Part shown: positions 62,930-64,000 of the stretch, piece after piece | How positions within the stretch are numbered: position 1 is the stretch's first letter | Layout of the letters: each line of letters starts with the position of its first letter | Source of the DNA: Erythroxylum novogranatense | Lineage: Eukaryota; Streptophyta; Magnoliopsida; Malpighiales; Erythroxylaceae | Direction: 5' to 3' | NCBI GenBank assembly: GCA_029891385.1 | Contig: CM057224.1 | Coordinates: forward strand, 39,251,005-39,315,004 | Length of the DNA: 64,000 nucleotides | Translations under genes and position numbers: made by a program | The notes under the pieces: model-generated | Seen by the model: the letters and a program-made list of their open reading frames with translations, nothing else | What the model was told of the DNA's origin: nothing | The model's database searches: none

Positions 62930-63230
62930 TTCAAGGATGTCGGCATTTGATTCAGTTCAATTATTGCATTCGCTTGTATGTTTCGATTAATTAAATTCGG
63001 TTCCATTCCCTTTAATTTCGAGTTGAGTTCGCTTTGTTTTCGATTTATGTTTCCGCTTTCGATCAATTTGCTTCCGATATGTAATTTGATTCGTATTCCG
63101 ATTTGATTCTGCTTTATGTTCCTTTTATTCGCTTTGATTCGCTGGCGATTCTGTTTTTGTTTTGCATTTCGCTTTGTTATCCGTTTCCTTCGCCTTTCGT
63201 TTTTCGATTGGGATCTGGTGTTCCGAATCG
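62930..63230. repeat. T-rich degenerate array with TTCGCTTTGATTCG words
   Basis: TTCGCTTT, TTCGATT, TTCCGATTTG and similar words recur irregularly near the 3' end of the solo LTR. The plus strand is strongly pyrimidine-rich. The 169-codon frame on the other strand (62776-63285) is a by-product, rich in K, N and R. Confidence 0.7.
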
Positions 63231-63240
63231 GGTTCCAACA

Positions 63241-63245
63241 GAAGG
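63241..63245. repeat. Target site duplication GAAGG, right copy
   Basis: Pairs with 57668-57672. Confidence 0.93.
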
Positions 63246-64000
63246 GCACCAAAAAACCATTGTCAATTACCTCTCTCGACACCAAAACACAATTTAACTT
63301 CTCAATATTTCTTTAATAGCTATTCCTTTAATCTTCCTAATGTTTAACCTTCCCAAAGTAACAAAAACTAAAAGAACATTTCCTACTTTCTGCAAAAGAA
63401 CTTACTATCATTGAAGAAATCAATGACTTGACAAGAAGAAGCCTTTTTTATTGGCTTCATCGTTTCTAAGAAAAGAGAAAATTACCCTCATATCGCTCTT
63501 CTTTTGACATATAAACCCCTACCTAGTTGTCTTCTTTATCAGTGAAGTTCTTCCATATGAAGCAATGTGGTACCTTTAGGTACTCTAAACTCTTTTTGCA
63601 TGTGTTATTGCAGTTCCTCCTCTACAGGTGTACAACTACCCATGTGACTGCAACAATGAATCTTTTGTCCTATTAATTTTTTTATAATGGTATTCACCAT
63701 TGACGCGCTAGAGAAAGGAGTTATCTTAAGTCATTAATTAATACAAATTATGGGATATTCTATTAGCGAAATAAGACACACAGCGCTTCTTCATAATTCT
63801 TAAGCCTTACAACTTGACAAAAGATGGGCTCATTTACACACCTAACCAAGCACACGTATGGAATACCTCTCTTGAATGGCCTAAGCATAAGGATAATGAT
63901 TATGAGAAGTCTTAGGATGTTTTTATGTGATCTTAATAATTTTCCTAAATATATTTTCCTATTACATGTTCCTCCCATAGTCCTTATCTTAGGGAATTTA
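63246..64000 (+). mobile_element. Endogenous pararetrovirus, continuation after the solo LTR
   Basis: The first codons after the target duplication give an RNase H-end-like run with LSRH, which fits what is cut off at 57667. Beyond about 63320 the sequence is unassigned, with no open frame of note; the frame at 63763-63978 (-) matches nothing I know. The right end of the integrated virus is not identified and may be outside the window. Confidence 0.55.

Larger units (their letters stand above)
57673..63240 (+). mobile_element. Solo LTR of a large Gypsy (Tekay/Del-like) element, 5568 bp
   Basis: It starts TGTTGAACTCCGAAC and ends TCGGGTTCCAACA, partly complementary termini, flanked by GAAGG. 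There is no gag, pol, PBS or polypurine tract, so it is a solo LTR. In order it has repeated diverged modules with GTAGCTTCTGTCGAGAGC-type sequence (58000-58260), the block TCCAACATCCGATTGATTTG near 58712, a long degenerate repeat zone (60300-61480), a hairpin at 62216-62229, and a T-rich TTCGCTTTGATTCG zone (62930-63230). Its length is unusual but known for some Gypsy lineages; the Tekay call is by these motifs, and Ogre-like LTRs remain an alternative. Confidence 0.87.

Noticed and set aside
62776..63285. 169-codon frame, minus strand, rich in K, N, R and Q
   Set aside because: It is the reverse of the T-rich TTCG-word zone at the end of a solo LTR and crosses the LTR terminus and target duplication.

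Overview
This is nuclear DNA of a flowering plant, probably a eudicot. The evidence is one intron-containing plant gene, plant-type LTR retrotransposons, MULE and hAT remnants, and an integrated plant pararetrovirus. The species cannot be told from the sequence. The DNA is AT-rich and most of it is transposable elements nested in one another. The only gene that looks intact is a four-exon Enhancer of rudimentary homolog (49217-51499, +). A second host gene, an autoinhibited P-type Ca2+-ATPase, survives only as a broken fragment (21658-23010, -).

Left third (1-23010). The Ca2+-ATPase pseudogene is cut by an Ale/Retrofit-like Copia element (LTR 21442-21657). Its gag is cut by a SIRE/Maximus-like Copia element (5' LTR 19205-20322). 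That element is itself cut twice. A complete second Copia element of 9970 bp (4776-14745, 5-bp target duplication CAACT) sits in its RNase H domain. A Tekay/Del-like Gypsy LTR (window start to 2359) sits in its third ORF. All of these lie on the minus strand.

Middle (23011-40345). AT-rich DNA leads into a decayed minus-strand Copia element split into three pieces (25640-25797, 33034-34573, 39180-40345). One gap holds a Tekay-like solo LTR (25798-33033, duplication GAGAC) that itself contains an oppositely oriented solo LTR (27089-31367, duplication CTTCT). The other gap holds a plus-strand SIRE-like element with gag but no pol (34574-39179).

Right part (40346-64000). It holds a MULE transposase remnant (44230-45140, -), unassigned AT-rich DNA, the ERH gene, a hAT transposase remnant (53280-54060, +) and an endogenous caulimovirid. 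The caulimovirid is interrupted near the end of its RNase H by a 5.57-kb solo LTR (57673-63240, duplication GAAGG).

The best candidates for something undescribed are features shared by the LTRs. Related Tekay-like LTRs carry unrelated minisatellite arrays beside the same conserved flank. They also share a short hairpin whose stem shows a compensatory base-pair change. Two Copia elements carry private arrays of their own, one built on the palindrome AAGTCGACTT.
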